A stretch of 64,000 nucleotides of DNA from VAZQ01 sp963841705 (lineage in GTDB: Bacteria > Pseudomonadota > Alphaproteobacteria > Rhizobiales > Xanthobacteraceae). The notes under the pieces were generated by a model, which had not been told where the DNA came from, did not search any database, and saw nothing but the letters and a program-made list of their open reading frames with translations. This document shows, one piece after another, positions 7,870-16,798 of the stretch (the first letter of the stretch is position 1; each line of letters begins with the position of its first letter). The translations under genes were made by a program, and so were the position numbers. Location of the stretch: positions 1 to 64,000 of the forward strand of contig CAWJDY010000065.1 in NCBI GenBank assembly GCA_963841705.1, read 5' to 3'.

Positions 7870-8919
7870 TTAACCGGCGGCGCTCGCGGTTGCGATGAGC
7901 CGATCCACTTCGGCTGCGGTGGTCGCGAAGGAGGTCACGAGCCGCACCAGCACGGCATCGGCAGGGATAGCAGCACCGAGCGCATTGCTGCTCCAGGGAT
8001 AATAAAGCGCGCCGGCCGATCTCAGGCGCGTATCCATTGCAACCGGCAAGGCAACAAAGACTTCGTTCGCTTCCACCGGCCAGACCGGCTCAATGCCAAA
8101 CCCGGAAATTCCTGCGGCGAGGCGGTCCGCCATGGCGTTGGCGTGGCGCGCAAGCCGCAGCCAAAGGCCATCGGCGACGTAGGCCTCCAGTTGAACGGCG
8201 ATGAAGCGATGCTTCGAGAGGAGATGCCCTGCGCGCTTGCGCCGCTCCGCCATATGCGCGGCTTGAGCTGTATCGAAGAATACCACCGCTTCGGCTGCGA
8301 GCGCACCGCCTTTGGTGGCACCGAAGGACAGTACATCGACGCCGGCCTTCCACGTCGATCCTGCGAGGGAGGCATTCACGCGGGCAAGCGCATTCCCCAG
8401 CCGTGCCCCGTCCACATGCAGCGCCAAGCCGTGGGCATGCGCAATGCCGGCGAGCTCACGAATCTCATCCGGGCGGTAGATCGTTCCCGCTTCTGTGGCC
8501 TGCGAGATCGACAGCACTGCCGGACATACATGGTGCGGGCCGCCCCAGCGGCCGGACAGGACGCGCTTCAAGGCATTCGGCTCGATCTTGCATCCCGTTC
8601 CCTCGATCGCCACCAGCTTGATGCCGCCGCCGAAGAATTCAGGCGCCCCGCATTCGTCGGTCGCGATATGCGCCTCGCTGTGACAGACGACGGCGCCCCA
8701 TGGCGGCGTCAGATGCGCAAGCGCGAGCGCGTTGGCCGCGGTCCCCGTCGGGACGAGGAACACCGCCAGATCATGCTCGAACATCTCCGCAAGCCTGCGC
8801 TCCAGCCGTTGCGTCCAGTCATCCCGCCCGTAGGCGAGCGCGTGGCCTTCGTTTGCTCGTGCGATCGCGGCGAGAATTTCCGGCGCAATGCCGGCCGCGT
8901 TGTCGCTGGCGAAATTCAT
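7870..8919 (-). CDS. Low-specificity L-threonine aldolase-type PLP enzyme
   Basis: The 349-aa sequence is a fold-type I PLP enzyme of the beta-eliminating lyase/threonine aldolase family, cleaving beta-hydroxy amino acids to glycine and an aldehyde. Visible features are the N-terminal NFASDNAAG, the cofactor loop PTGTAANALAL, the HVDGARLGNAL aspartate region, and LSFGATKGG with the lysine that forms the Schiff base. The start is a firm ATG that overlaps by four bases (ATGA) the stop of the upstream DoxX-like gene, indicating coupled translation in a minus-strand unit running from about 9.6 kb to 7 kb. Confidence 0.93.
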   Translation of the reverse strand: MNFASDNAAGIAPEILAAIARANEGHALAYGRDDWTQRLERRLAEMFEHDLAVFLVPTGTAANALALAHLTPPWGAVVCHSEAHIATDECGAPEFFGGGIKLVAIEGTGCKIEPNALKRVLSGRWGGPHHVCPAVLSISQATEAGTIYRPDEIRELAGIAHAHGLALHVDGARLGNALARVNASLAGSTWKAGVDVLSFGATKGGALAAEAVVFFDTAQAAHMAERRKRAGHLLSKHRFIAVQLEAYVADGLWLRLARHANAMADRLAAGISGFGIEPVWPVEANEVFVALPVAMDTRLRSAGALYYPWSSNALGAAIPADAVLVRLVTSFATTAAEVDRLIATASAAG

Positions 8920-9248
8920 GCGATCCTACTTGCGTCGTACAGATAACGCAGCAGCGCGTCGATGGAGGCGGCGCCCGGCCCCCGAGCGACGAGGATGAGC
9001 AGAAGGCAGATCCAATAGACGTGGTGCGACCACCACAGGGCGGGCGCGACATAGATTTGCAGCAGTATTGTCATGGCAAGCAATGTCAGAGCGGCAAAGC
9101 GCGTCGCAAAACCGATGAGCAGGCATATGGGCACGATGAATTCGGCATAGGTGACGAGATAGCCCGCACTGCGCGCGAGGATCGACGATCCCCCATGGAG
9201 CCGGCTCGGTCTTGCAGAGTGACACCATAGCGCAAGCTTTGGCAGCAT
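8916..9248 (-). pseudogene. DoxX-family membrane protein, N-terminally truncated
   Basis: The C-terminal two-thirds reads as a DoxX/DoxD-type inner-membrane protein: YLVTYAEFIVPICLLIGF, then FAALTLLAMTILLQIYV, then a third hydrophobic segment with HVYWICLLLILVARGPG. The family's first transmembrane helix and LRL...F..HG motif are missing. None of the three minus-strand frames between 9200 and 9341 restores it; the frame there is charged and overlaps the upstream gene. Either translation begins internally, giving a short protein, or the gene is a decayed copy. It overlaps the aldolase start by four bases. Confidence 0.55.
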
Positions 9249-9276
9249 CGGCGCGCATGTCGCTGCGCAGAGCGGA

Positions 9277-9666
9277 CTACCCTTGCCGACTGTCCCCGCT
9301 GCACTCATCTGCGCGCGTCTCGGCAGCGAGCGTCTGTGCAAACCACTTGCCGCGAGGCGTAAGCCGCGCGGAGGCGTTCTTGCGACTTACGGTGACGGTC
9401 AGCATGCCTTCGCGGGCAAGGTCAGCGATGGTCATCCCGTAGATGCGTGCAGCAGAGAAGGGGGCAGGTTGCGCGATCCACGCCCCGCGGCTCTTATGGA
9501 GCGTACCGTCCCCATGCAGAAAAGCCAGCAGAGCTGCTCTTTTTGCCGGCGACAAAATGGCCACTGGCGCGGGCCGTTCACCGGGCTGCAGCGGAGGCAA
9601 GCTCTCGGTAGCAAGCGGCTCATCGTTGGAGATCTTTTCGTTTTGGTTTGGATGTCGCTGCAGCAT
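9277..9666 (-). CDS. Hypothetical protein with winged-helix-like core, 129 aa
   Basis: Residues about 35-115 contain an ILSPAKRAALLAFLHGDG helix, a GMTIADLAREGMLTVTV helix-turn-strand and an ASARLTPRGKWFAQTL end. This order resembles a MarR-like winged helix in which a beta wing precedes a final helix (T-x-x-G-K-x-x-x-x-x-L). No specific family is recognised, and a DNA-binding role is only inferred from this pattern. There is no signal peptide. The C-terminus overlaps the disrupted start of the DoxX-like gene, so the two may once have been separated by sequence that is now lost. Confidence 0.55.
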   Translation of the reverse strand: MLQRHPNQNEKISNDEPLATESLPPLQPGERPAPVAILSPAKRAALLAFLHGDGTLHKSRGAWIAQPAPFSAARIYGMTIADLAREGMLTVTVSRKNASARLTPRGKWFAQTLAAETRADECSGDSRQG

Positions 9667-9872
9667 GGTGGCCCCCCGGAATGCATTGCGACAGTCTCAT
9701 GAAACCCGGGATAAAATGAGTTGCAAGAATGCCCCATCCACAAAAATGCGAGTTATTCACATTGAGCACATGCACGCGAAGAGGGAGAGCCTGTCAGGAA
9801 CCGAACTCTCCCGGTTGCATGATAGGGATCTAGCGCCGAGCCATGGGCGCGGGAGCAAGAGGAGGTGAGGAA

Positions 9873-10877
9873 ATGCGCGGAACCTATGCAGTTGCTATCG
9901 CGGCTTTCGTCCTGGCGCTCGCGGGGCCTGGCCGTGCCGCCGCGGAGGTAGCCGAGGTCAGGATCGTCGCACAAAACGGGTCCAACTACTTGCCTCTATA
10001 CGTCATGCAGGGCCAGAAGCTGGTCGAGAAGCACTTGGCTGCCAAAGGGTTAGGCTCCGCCAATGTGGTGTGGAGCAGGCTTGCCGGCCCTTCCGCCATC
10101 ATCAATTCGTTCCTGGCAGGCGCCGTTCACTTTTCCGGGCAGGGTGTCCCGTCGACGGCGCTGATCTGGGATCGCACGCGAAACGGCATCGGCGCCAAGG
10201 CGGTATCCGCCATGGTTGCATCGAATATCTGGCTGATGACCCGCAAGCCCGCGCTCAAATCCCTGCGCGATCTCACCGATCAGGATCGCATCGCCGTTCC
10301 CTCAATCAAGACCTCGGCGCAGGCCTTGTTCCTCTGGACCGCAGCAGAGGAGGAGTTTGGCCCGGGACAATGGGGCAAGCTCGACCACCTGACCGTGTCG
10401 CTGCCGCACCCCGACGCGATGGCCGCCGTGCTCAACCCCAACGGTGAGATCACCGTGCACGCGGCCACCTCGCCTTATGCGGATCTTGAACGCAAGGCAG
10501 GGCTGCACGCCATCACCGATCTTTATGCCGTGGAGGGAGGTGCGGTGACGGGACTCAATTTCGTCTCGACAGAGCAGTTCCGCAAAGCCAATCCGATCAC
10601 ATACGACGCGGTCGTGGCGGCATACGATCAGGCGATTGATTGGATCAATTCCGACAAGCGGCGCGCCGCGCAGCTCTATCTCGAAATGTCGAAGGACAAG
10701 ATGTCGCTCGACGATCTCGCGCAGATCCTCATGGCGCCCGATTACATCTTCGGCAAGACGCCGCACGGCGTCGGGGCGGCGATGGACATGATGTACAAAA
10801 CGGGCACGCTCAAGACCAGGCCGCAGTCTTGGAAGGAAATGTATTTCCCCGAAACCCAGCAGCTTGCCGGAGATTAG
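9873..10877 (+). CDS. NMT1/THI5-like ABC substrate-binding protein (nitrate/sulfonate/taurine type)
   Basis: A 334-aa exported receptor. The ATG at 9873 follows AGGAGGTGAGG and begins a signal peptide (MRGTYAVAIAAFVLALAGPG, cut after RAAA). The mature part shows the SsuA/TauA/NMT1 pattern: VRIVAQNGSNYLPLYVMQ, then FLAGAVHFSGQGVPS and a GAKAVSAMVASNIW segment, with a periplasmic binding protein type II fold. These bind organosulfonates, nitrate, pyrimidine precursors or aromatics. No permease or ATPase adjoins it. The next gene downstream, after a terminator, is an HpaB-type oxygenase, so a link to that substrate is possible but unproven. Confidence 0.85.
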   Translation: MRGTYAVAIAAFVLALAGPGRAAAEVAEVRIVAQNGSNYLPLYVMQGQKLVEKHLAAKGLGSANVVWSRLAGPSAIINSFLAGAVHFSGQGVPSTALIWDRTRNGIGAKAVSAMVASNIWLMTRKPALKSLRDLTDQDRIAVPSIKTSAQALFLWTAAEEEFGPGQWGKLDHLTVSLPHPDAMAAVLNPNGEITVHAATSPYADLERKAGLHAITDLYAVEGGAVTGLNFVSTEQFRKANPITYDAVVAAYDQAIDWINSDKRRAAQLYLEMSKDKMSLDDLAQILMAPDYIFGKTPHGVGAAMDMMYKTGTLKTRPQSWKEMYFPETQQLAGD

Positions 10878-10984
10878 CGCAGGTGCGGGTTCCACATTCG
10901 ATGTGATGAGTGTGATGCGCGTAACCTCTTGCAAGACAAACACAAGCGAGCCGCGCGCGGGAATTGAGGCATTATCGGGGCGGC

Positions 10985-11066
10985 TTGAACCCGCTCGGGA
11001 GGCGGTGCGACTAATGCAGTAGGACGGCCAGCCCCCAGCCCCCCGATCCCCCGGCCGTCCAGTTTC
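10985..11066 (+). ncRNA. Candidate structured RNA immediately before a terminator
   Basis: The bases from about 10985 contain GAACCCGCTCGGGAGGCGG and then a GC-rich stem AGGACGGCC...GGCCGTCC with a C-rich loop, followed two bases later by a strong intrinsic terminator. There is no ORF with coding character here. This layout suits either the 3' end of the receptor mRNA or a short independent small RNA. I cannot assign it to a known RNA family, so this is only a candidate. Confidence 0.2.
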
Positions 11067-11067
11067 G

Positions 11068-11105
11068 AAAACCCCGCCTTTCCCCGAAGGCGGGGTTTTC
11101 ATTTT
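11068..11105 (+). terminator. Strong intrinsic terminator
   Basis: A perfect 13-bp stem (AAAACCCCGCCTT / AAGGCGGGGTTTT) closes a six-base loop and is followed by CATTTT. The flanking A and T runs make it work in either direction. It separates the substrate-binding protein gene at 9873-10877 from the HpaB-like gene that starts 63 bases later. Confidence 0.85.
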
Positions 11106-11167
11106 CCGCAGCCGATGGATAGAGACGAGGCGGGCCCATGCCGCAGCCCACCATATGATGAGAAGTC

Positions 11168-12745
11168 ATGACGGAGCAGTGCATGCCGCAACACCCCGAA
11201 GCCATTCTCGAAGGCAAGAAGCGCCCGTTCACCGGGGCTGAGTTCCTCGACAGCCTGCGGGATGGGCGTGCGGTCTACATCTACGGTGACCGGGTGAAGG
11301 ATGTCACGACGCATCCCGCGTTCCGCAACGCCGCCGTTTCCGTGGCGCAGCTCTATGATGCGCTGCATGATGCCAAATCCAAGGACGTGCTGACAGCGCC
11401 GACCGATACCGGTTCGGGCGGCTATACGCACAGGTTCTTCAAGGTGGCCTTCTGCCGTGAAGACGTGATCGCGCAACGCGACGCGATCGCGGCCTGGGCT
11501 CGCATCAGCTACGGCTGGATGGGCCGCAGCCCCGATTACAAGGCTGCTTTCCTCAATACGCTTGGGGCCAACGCGGAGTTCTACGGCAAGTTCGCGGCCA
11601 ATGCCCGCGCATGGCACAAGCGGGCGCAGGAGGCGGTGCTCTATCTCAACCACGCCCTGGTCAATCCGCCCATCGACCGCAACAAGGCGGTCGAGCAGGT
11701 CAAGGACGTCTACATCACCATCCAGAAGGAGACCGATGCCGGCATCTTCGTTTCCGGCGCCAAGGTGGTTGCCACCAACTCGGCACTCACCCACTACAAC
11801 TTTCTCGGCCAGAACATGGGCCAGGAGATTAACGATCCCAGCATGGTGGTGATGTTCATCGCGCCGATGAACACGCCTGGGATCAAGCTGATCTGCCGCC
11901 CGTCCTACGAGCTTGCTGCTGCCGCGACGGGCTCCCCCTGGGATTATCCGCTCACCTCCCGGTTTGACGAGAACGATGCGATTTTCGTGTTCGACAACGC
12001 GTTCATCCCCTGGGAGAACGTGTTCATTCATCGCGATGTAGAGCGGCTGAAGAACTTTTACCCGCGCTCGGGCTTCTTCAACGGCTTTACCCTGCAGGGA
12101 TGCACCCGCCTTGCGGTCAAGCTCGATTTCATCGTGGGACTCCTGCACAAGGCGGCACGCGCGACCGGCGTGGAGGCGTTCCGCGGCGTGCAGGCGCAGA
12201 TCGGCGAGGTGATCGGCTGGAGAAATCTGTTCTGGTCGCTCTCAGACGCGATGGCATTCAACCCCGAGCCGTGGGTGAACGGGGCTGTGTTGCCCAACGG
12301 CAGGGCATCGAGCACCTATCGACTGTTCATGACGGAAGCTTATCCGGCAGTGCGCGCGATCGTCGAAAAAGTCATCGCGTCGGGGCTCATCTATCTGCCT
12401 TCGCACTCACGCGACTTCAAGAACCCCGACATCGATCAGTATCTTGCCCGCTACGTGCGCGGCTCGAACGGCATCGATTACAAGGAGCGGATCAAGACCA
12501 TGAAGCTCCTGTGGGATGCGGTCGGCACCGAGTTCGGCGCACGGCACGAGCTCTATGAGATGAACTATTCAGGCAGCCATGAGCTGGTGCGCATCTTCCC
12601 GCTGCAGCAGGCGCAGGCCTCGGGCGCGCTCAAGCAGATGGAAGCGCTGGCCGAGCAGTGCATGGCCGATTATGACGAGGACGGCTGGCGCCAATCCATG
12701 TATCGCGACGGTTCGGACATCTCGATCCTCGGCAAGATCCAGTAG
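11168..12745 (+). CDS. hpaB: 4-hydroxyphenylacetate 3-monooxygenase oxygenase component (HpaB family)
   Basis: A 525-aa member of the HpaB/PvcC two-component flavin monooxygenases, which use FADH2 and O2 to ortho-hydroxylate phenols. The fold resembles acyl-CoA dehydrogenase. Family features visible are the N-terminal FTGAEFLDSLRDGRAVYIYG, the HRFFKV segment, IQKETDAGIFVSGAKVVATN, FDNAFIPWENVFIHRD, and SGSHELVRIFPLQQA near the end. No flavin reductase (HpaC) is in the window, so reduced FAD must come from elsewhere. The ATG at 11168 is used; one five codons later is also possible. Its TAG stop lies inside a palindromic repeat. The real substrate could be another phenol. Confidence 0.92.
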   Translation: MTEQCMPQHPEAILEGKKRPFTGAEFLDSLRDGRAVYIYGDRVKDVTTHPAFRNAAVSVAQLYDALHDAKSKDVLTAPTDTGSGGYTHRFFKVAFCREDVIAQRDAIAAWARISYGWMGRSPDYKAAFLNTLGANAEFYGKFAANARAWHKRAQEAVLYLNHALVNPPIDRNKAVEQVKDVYITIQKETDAGIFVSGAKVVATNSALTHYNFLGQNMGQEINDPSMVVMFIAPMNTPGIKLICRPSYELAAAATGSPWDYPLTSRFDENDAIFVFDNAFIPWENVFIHRDVERLKNFYPRSGFFNGFTLQGCTRLAVKLDFIVGLLHKAARATGVEAFRGVQAQIGEVIGWRNLFWSLSDAMAFNPEPWVNGAVLPNGRASSTYRLFMTEAYPAVRAIVEKVIASGLIYLPSHSRDFKNPDIDQYLARYVRGSNGIDYKERIKTMKLLWDAVGTEFGARHELYEMNYSGSHELVRIFPLQQAQASGALKQMEALAEQCMADYDEDGWRQSMYRDGSDISILGKIQ

Positions 12746-12811
12746 GGTGGGTGGTGGGTTACGCTGACAACTCGGCTGCATGCAGCCGAGTTGTCAGCTA
12801 ACCCACCCTAC
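12743..12811. repeat. Palindromic repeat, TAGGGTGGGTTA family, copy A
   Basis: TAGGGTGGGT on the left pairs with ACCCACCCTA on the right; the centre is a long stem CTGACAACTCGGCTGCA / TGCAGCCGAGTTGTCAG. The element sits between convergent genes and provides the stop codon of hpaB on one side and the last five codons and stop of the nitrate reductase gene on the other. Related copies are at 27604, 36614 (diverged), 46239, 46331 and 57108. Confidence 0.9.
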
Positions 12812-15487
12812 TACGCCATCCTGATTCTTGAGCATTGCCTTGAGCTCCGGGATGCAGGAGCCGCAATTCGTTCCGGCGCGCAACGCGGTCCCGATCTCGG
12901 CGATGCTGGTCACGCGGCGTCTCGCGATCGCATCGTGCAGCGTATTCAAGCCTATGCCAAAGCAGGCACAGATGGTCCGGCCGGGAGGATGCACTGCGCG
13001 CGGACCAGCAGGGTTGCCGGTAAGCAGCAACGTGCGCATCTCCGGCTCGATCCGTGTACCCAAGAGTGCGGCCACGGCATCGCGCGATGGCAGCGCGGAA
13101 TTTTTGTGGGCGAGAAACACGCACGCGTCCAGACGGTTTCCGACTACGCTCGCGTAGCGAAACGTCCCACGAGCGGGGTCGGTGTAGAGCACCAGCTCTG
13201 CTCCCGGCGGAGCATCGAGCAGCGCCGCAATCCACAGCTGCGTGCCTCGGTCGTTGGGGAGGGGCTCCCAGCCGATGAGGGTGAACGCATATCCCCGCTC
13301 CAGCGGCATCTGCGCCCAGTAATAGGGGCCATGCGGCACACGTTCGGACCCGCGCAGGAGGAGCCCCCACCAATGCGTCGCGACCGGCGCAATTCGCACC
13401 GGCGTCGCCTTCAATTCGGGCTGTCCGGAAATCGGATCCGTCGATGCGCCAACGATTGCATCAATCGGCCCGGCGGATGTGAACCGATCGGTCCAGTGCA
13501 TCGGTGCGAACGCCTCGCCAGGGCGTTGATCCTGCGAGATGCGGACCGGCAACACGGTCGCGCCATGGGGGCTTTCGACCCGGGCGAGAGCACCATCGAC
13601 AAGACCCAGTCGCGCGGCATCGGCGGGATGGACGTCGAGCAGGGGCTCGCGCTGGTGTGCCATCAGTCGCAGCGATCTGCCGCTGCGAGTCATTGTGTGC
13701 CACTGGTCGCGCGCACGTCCCGTATTAAGAAGTATGGGCCAACGCTCATCGGCGCTCACTGCCGGTGGCTTGTACGCGGTGGGCACGAAACGCGCCTTCC
13801 TGTCCCCGGTGGCAAACCCTGCTCCATCTCCAAACAATCGCTTGGGCCTCGACCAGGGCTGCGAGGTGCCTCGCGGCAGTGGCCAAAAGACGGGAGGGAG
13901 GCGCTCGTATTCTTCATCGCTCAGATCGCAAAGCGCGCCGATGTCGAAAATGCGACGGTGCGGATCGGCATTCTCGAAGGCCGATAATGCGGCGTGCTCC
14001 CGAAAAATCTCGGCCGGGCCTCGGTAGGCAAACTCCGTCTGCCAGCCCATGCGCCGCGCCGCTTCGGCCAGCATCCACCAATCCGGCCGAGCTTCGCCGG
14101 GAGGCGACCGGAAGGTGCGCTGGCGCGAGATGCATCGCTCCGAATTGGTAACCGTGCCGTCCTTTTCGCCCCATGCAGCGGCCGGGAGCACGACGTCGGC
14201 CAAACGCGTCGTATCTGTCGGCCAGCAATCGCTCACGACGACAAAGGAGCACGCAGCTAGTGCTTTGCGCACGCGCTCGGCGCGCGGCATGCTGGCGGCA
14301 GGGTTGGTGCAGAGGATCCAGAGCGCCTTGATCTTGCCGTCAAACGCTGCATCGAACAGATCGACGGCTTTGAGACCTGGTCGGGTCGCCATTCGGGGGG
14401 CGTTCCAGAAGCGACGCACACGATCCACGTCCGCTGGAATGGCAAAGCTCATGTGCGCGGCGAGCTGGTTGGCGAGGCCGCCGACCTCACGGCCGCCCAT
14501 CGCGTTCGGTTGGCCGGTGAGGGAAAACGGCCCCATGCCGGGCTGCCCAAGTCGACCGGTTGCGAGATGGCAATTGATGATCGCGTTGACCTTGTCGGTC
14601 CCGGAGGAGGACTGATTCACACCCTGTGAGTAGAGGGTCACGGGGTGCTCGGTCGTAGCGAACCAGCGGTAGAATCGCGCAAGGTCGAGCTCCGGCACGT
14701 CTGCGATGTCCGCGACGGTGGCGAGCGACGGTGCTGAGCCGCGCGCCGCTTCACGCGTGGCCGCAAACCCTGTCGCGAGCTTCGACGTCCATGCCTCGCT
14801 GCAGACCCCGCTTTTGACAAGGTGCATCAACAAACCTGCGAACACCGCAACGTCCGAACCGGGGCGTATGGCAAGGTGAAGGTCGGCAATGTCACAGGTT
14901 GCGGTATGCCGCGGATCGATCGCCACCACCTTGGTGCCGCGCTTCTCCTTGGCAGCGGCAAGACGCTGATACAACACCGGATGGCACCAGGCGGTATTGC
15001 TGCCGACAAGCACAATAAGATCGGCCGCGTCGATATCGTCGTAGCAGCCGGGCACGATGTCCTCGCCGAACGCCCGGATGTGGCCGGCGACCGAGGACGC
15101 CATGCAGAGGCGCGAGTTGGTGTCGATATTGGCGCTGCCGATGAAGCCTTTCATCAGCTTGTTGGCAACGTAATAATCCTCTGTGAGGAACTGGCCGGAG
15201 ACATAAAGGGCGACCGCATCCGGCCCGTGCTCGGCGACGGTTTGCGTGAAATTGGCTGCGACGCGATCGAGGGCTTCGTCCCAGCTTACGGCTCGGCCGC
15301 CGATCTGCGGATAGAGCAATCGTCCCTCGGGGGAAAGCGTATCGCCGAGCGCTGCGCCCTTCGAGCACAGTCGCCCTTTATTGGCGGGATGATCCGCGTC
15401 ACCGGCAACATCCCCGCCCGCCGTGACGGAGAGCCCGCAACCGACCCCGCAATAGGGACAGGTGGTACGGATTATGCTGTCTGCCAC
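12794..15487 (-). CDS. nasA: Assimilatory nitrate reductase, large molybdopterin subunit
   Basis: An 897-aa cytoplasmic enzyme reducing nitrate to nitrite for assimilation. The N-terminal [4Fe-4S] motif has Cys10, Cys13, Cys17 and Cys41 (CPYCGVGCG ... GRLCSKG). Mo-bisMGD binding regions follow (SRLCMASSVAGHIRAFGED, NPAASMPRAERV, LNTGRARDQWHTMTRSG). The C-terminal end, about 835-885, is a BFD-like [2Fe-2S] domain (CACFGIG ... GTNCGSCIPEL), as in NasA/NasC proteins that take electrons from a flavoprotein. There is no Tat signal. It is the third gene of a unit transporter - FAD oxidoreductase - nasA, overlapping the flavoprotein gene by 16 bases. The last codons lie in a palindromic repeat, so the C-terminus may be altered. 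Confidence 0.95.
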   Translation of the reverse strand: MADSIIRTTCPYCGVGCGLSVTAGGDVAGDADHPANKGRLCSKGAALGDTLSPEGRLLYPQIGGRAVSWDEALDRVAANFTQTVAEHGPDAVALYVSGQFLTEDYYVANKLMKGFIGSANIDTNSRLCMASSVAGHIRAFGEDIVPGCYDDIDAADLIVLVGSNTAWCHPVLYQRLAAAKEKRGTKVVAIDPRHTATCDIADLHLAIRPGSDVAVFAGLLMHLVKSGVCSEAWTSKLATGFAATREAARGSAPSLATVADIADVPELDLARFYRWFATTEHPVTLYSQGVNQSSSGTDKVNAIINCHLATGRLGQPGMGPFSLTGQPNAMGGREVGGLANQLAAHMSFAIPADVDRVRRFWNAPRMATRPGLKAVDLFDAAFDGKIKALWILCTNPAASMPRAERVRKALAACSFVVVSDCWPTDTTRLADVVLPAAAWGEKDGTVTNSERCISRQRTFRSPPGEARPDWWMLAEAARRMGWQTEFAYRGPAEIFREHAALSAFENADPHRRIFDIGALCDLSDEEYERLPPVFWPLPRGTSQPWSRPKRLFGDGAGFATGDRKARFVPTAYKPPAVSADERWPILLNTGRARDQWHTMTRSGRSLRLMAHQREPLLDVHPADAARLGLVDGALARVESPHGATVLPVRISQDQRPGEAFAPMHWTDRFTSAGPIDAIVGASTDPISGQPELKATPVRIAPVATHWWGLLLRGSERVPHGPYYWAQMPLERGYAFTLIGWEPLPNDRGTQLWIAALLDAPPGAELVLYTDPARGTFRYASVVGNRLDACVFLAHKNSALPSRDAVAALLGTRIEPEMRTLLLTGNPAGPRAVHPPGRTICACFGIGLNTLHDAIARRRVTSIAEIGTALRAGTNCGSCIPELKAMLKNQDGVVGWVS

Positions 15488-16791
15488 CGCGACCCCGTCG
15501 CTGCTTCGGCGCCATCGCGATCCGGCATGACCGCAAGCTCGGTTGGCGGCGTCGTGGCGCTGGCCTGCTCGGCAAAGGTCTGGCCGAAAATGATCTGTTC
15601 GCGGAACGGTGAGACATCCACCTTTTCGCGCATCAACTGCACGTACCAGGGGCCATCGGCCACGCTGCCGTACAACACGCTCCCAACGACTCTGCTCTCG
15701 CGCAGGATGAGCTTCTTGTAGAGGCCGCCTTTGGCATCGTGCAGCGTAATTTCCTCGTCGCCGTCATCGGCTGCGGCAAGCGCCCCGGCCGAGAAGACAT
15801 CAATCCCGGTTATCTTGAGGCTGGTGAAGGCGGGCTGCGGCAGGTAAACCGCGGCATCGTCGCCGGCGAGCCTGGCGCCGCATATGCGGGCCTGTTCCCA
15901 GATCGGTGCGACCAAGCCAAACACCTGCCCGTTATGCTCGATGCATTCACCGACGGCGTAGATATCCGGGTCGCTGGTTGCCATGTCGTCACCGACCAGG
16001 ATGCCGCGGTTGATGTCGAGCCCGGCAGCAGATGCGAGATCGATGTTGGGCCGGATCCCGACTGCGAGCACGACCAGATCGGCCGCAAGCCGGCGGCCAT
16101 CGGCGAGCAATACCGCTTCGACCCGCTCGCCGCCGAGGAGCTCTTCGGCCTGGGTGCTGGTGAAGAAATCGATCCCGCGCGCATCGAGCTCGCGATGCAG
16201 CAAGTCGCCGGCGGAGGGATCGAGCTGGCGCTCCATCAGCGTGGGCATGAGATGAATGAGCGCAACCGCCATGCCGCGGCGCTTCAACCCCCACGCCGCC
16301 TCGAGGCCAAGCAGGCCGCCGCCGATCACCACCGCGTGCTGGCAACTGCTCGCCGCCGCGATCATAGCCTCGACGTCGGCAATGTCGCGAAAGGCGCGCA
16401 CGTTGTGAAGGCCAAGTCCTGGAATGGGCGGGGCCAGCGGCTTTGAGCCCGTGGCCAGCAGCAATTTGTCGTAGGCGATCGAACCCCCGTCCGCGAGCGC
16501 GACCTGCCGCGCCGCGCGGTCGATCGCTGTGGCGCGCTTGCCGGCAAGCAAGCAAATCCCATGCTGCGCGTACCACTCGCGCGAATTGAGGACGATGTCG
16601 TCGAGCGTCTTCTCGCCTGCGAGCACCGCGGACAAGAGGATGCGGCTGTAGTTAGGATGCGGCTCGGCGCCGATCACGGTGATATCGAAGCGATCGGGAG
16701 CGTGCGATATGAGCTCCTCGACCGCCCGCATTCCCGCCATTCCGTTGCCCACGACGACAAGCCGTGGGCGACGGAAGGGGTCGCCGCTCAT
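15472..16791 (-). CDS. NirB-like FAD-dependent oxidoreductase of the nitrate assimilation cluster
   Basis: A 439-aa protein equal to the FAD/NAD(P)H half of assimilatory nitrite reductase NirB or of the NasB electron donor. It has an N-terminal FAD motif RLVVVGNGMAGMRAVEEL, the LLATGSKPLAPPIPG segment, a second GxGxxG in VVIGGGLLGLEAAWGLKRRG for NAD(P)H, DIYAVGECIEHNG, and a C-terminal YKKLILRESRVVGSVLYG region. The siroheme and Fe-S halves of NirB are absent. Its place between transporter and reductase, with overlapping frames, argues that it feeds electrons to the nitrate reductase. No nitrite reductase gene adjoins the cluster. Confidence 0.88.
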   Translation of the reverse strand: MSGDPFRRPRLVVVGNGMAGMRAVEELISHAPDRFDITVIGAEPHPNYSRILLSAVLAGEKTLDDIVLNSREWYAQHGICLLAGKRATAIDRAARQVALADGGSIAYDKLLLATGSKPLAPPIPGLGLHNVRAFRDIADVEAMIAAASSCQHAVVIGGGLLGLEAAWGLKRRGMAVALIHLMPTLMERQLDPSAGDLLHRELDARGIDFFTSTQAEELLGGERVEAVLLADGRRLAADLVVLAVGIRPNIDLASAAGLDINRGILVGDDMATSDPDIYAVGECIEHNGQVFGLVAPIWEQARICGARLAGDDAAVYLPQPAFTSLKITGIDVFSAGALAAADDGDEEITLHDAKGGLYKKLILRESRVVGSVLYGSVADGPWYVQLMREKVDVSPFREQIIFGQTFAEQASATTPPTELAVMPDRDGAEAATGSRWQTA

Positions 16792-16798
16792 GCCGGTC

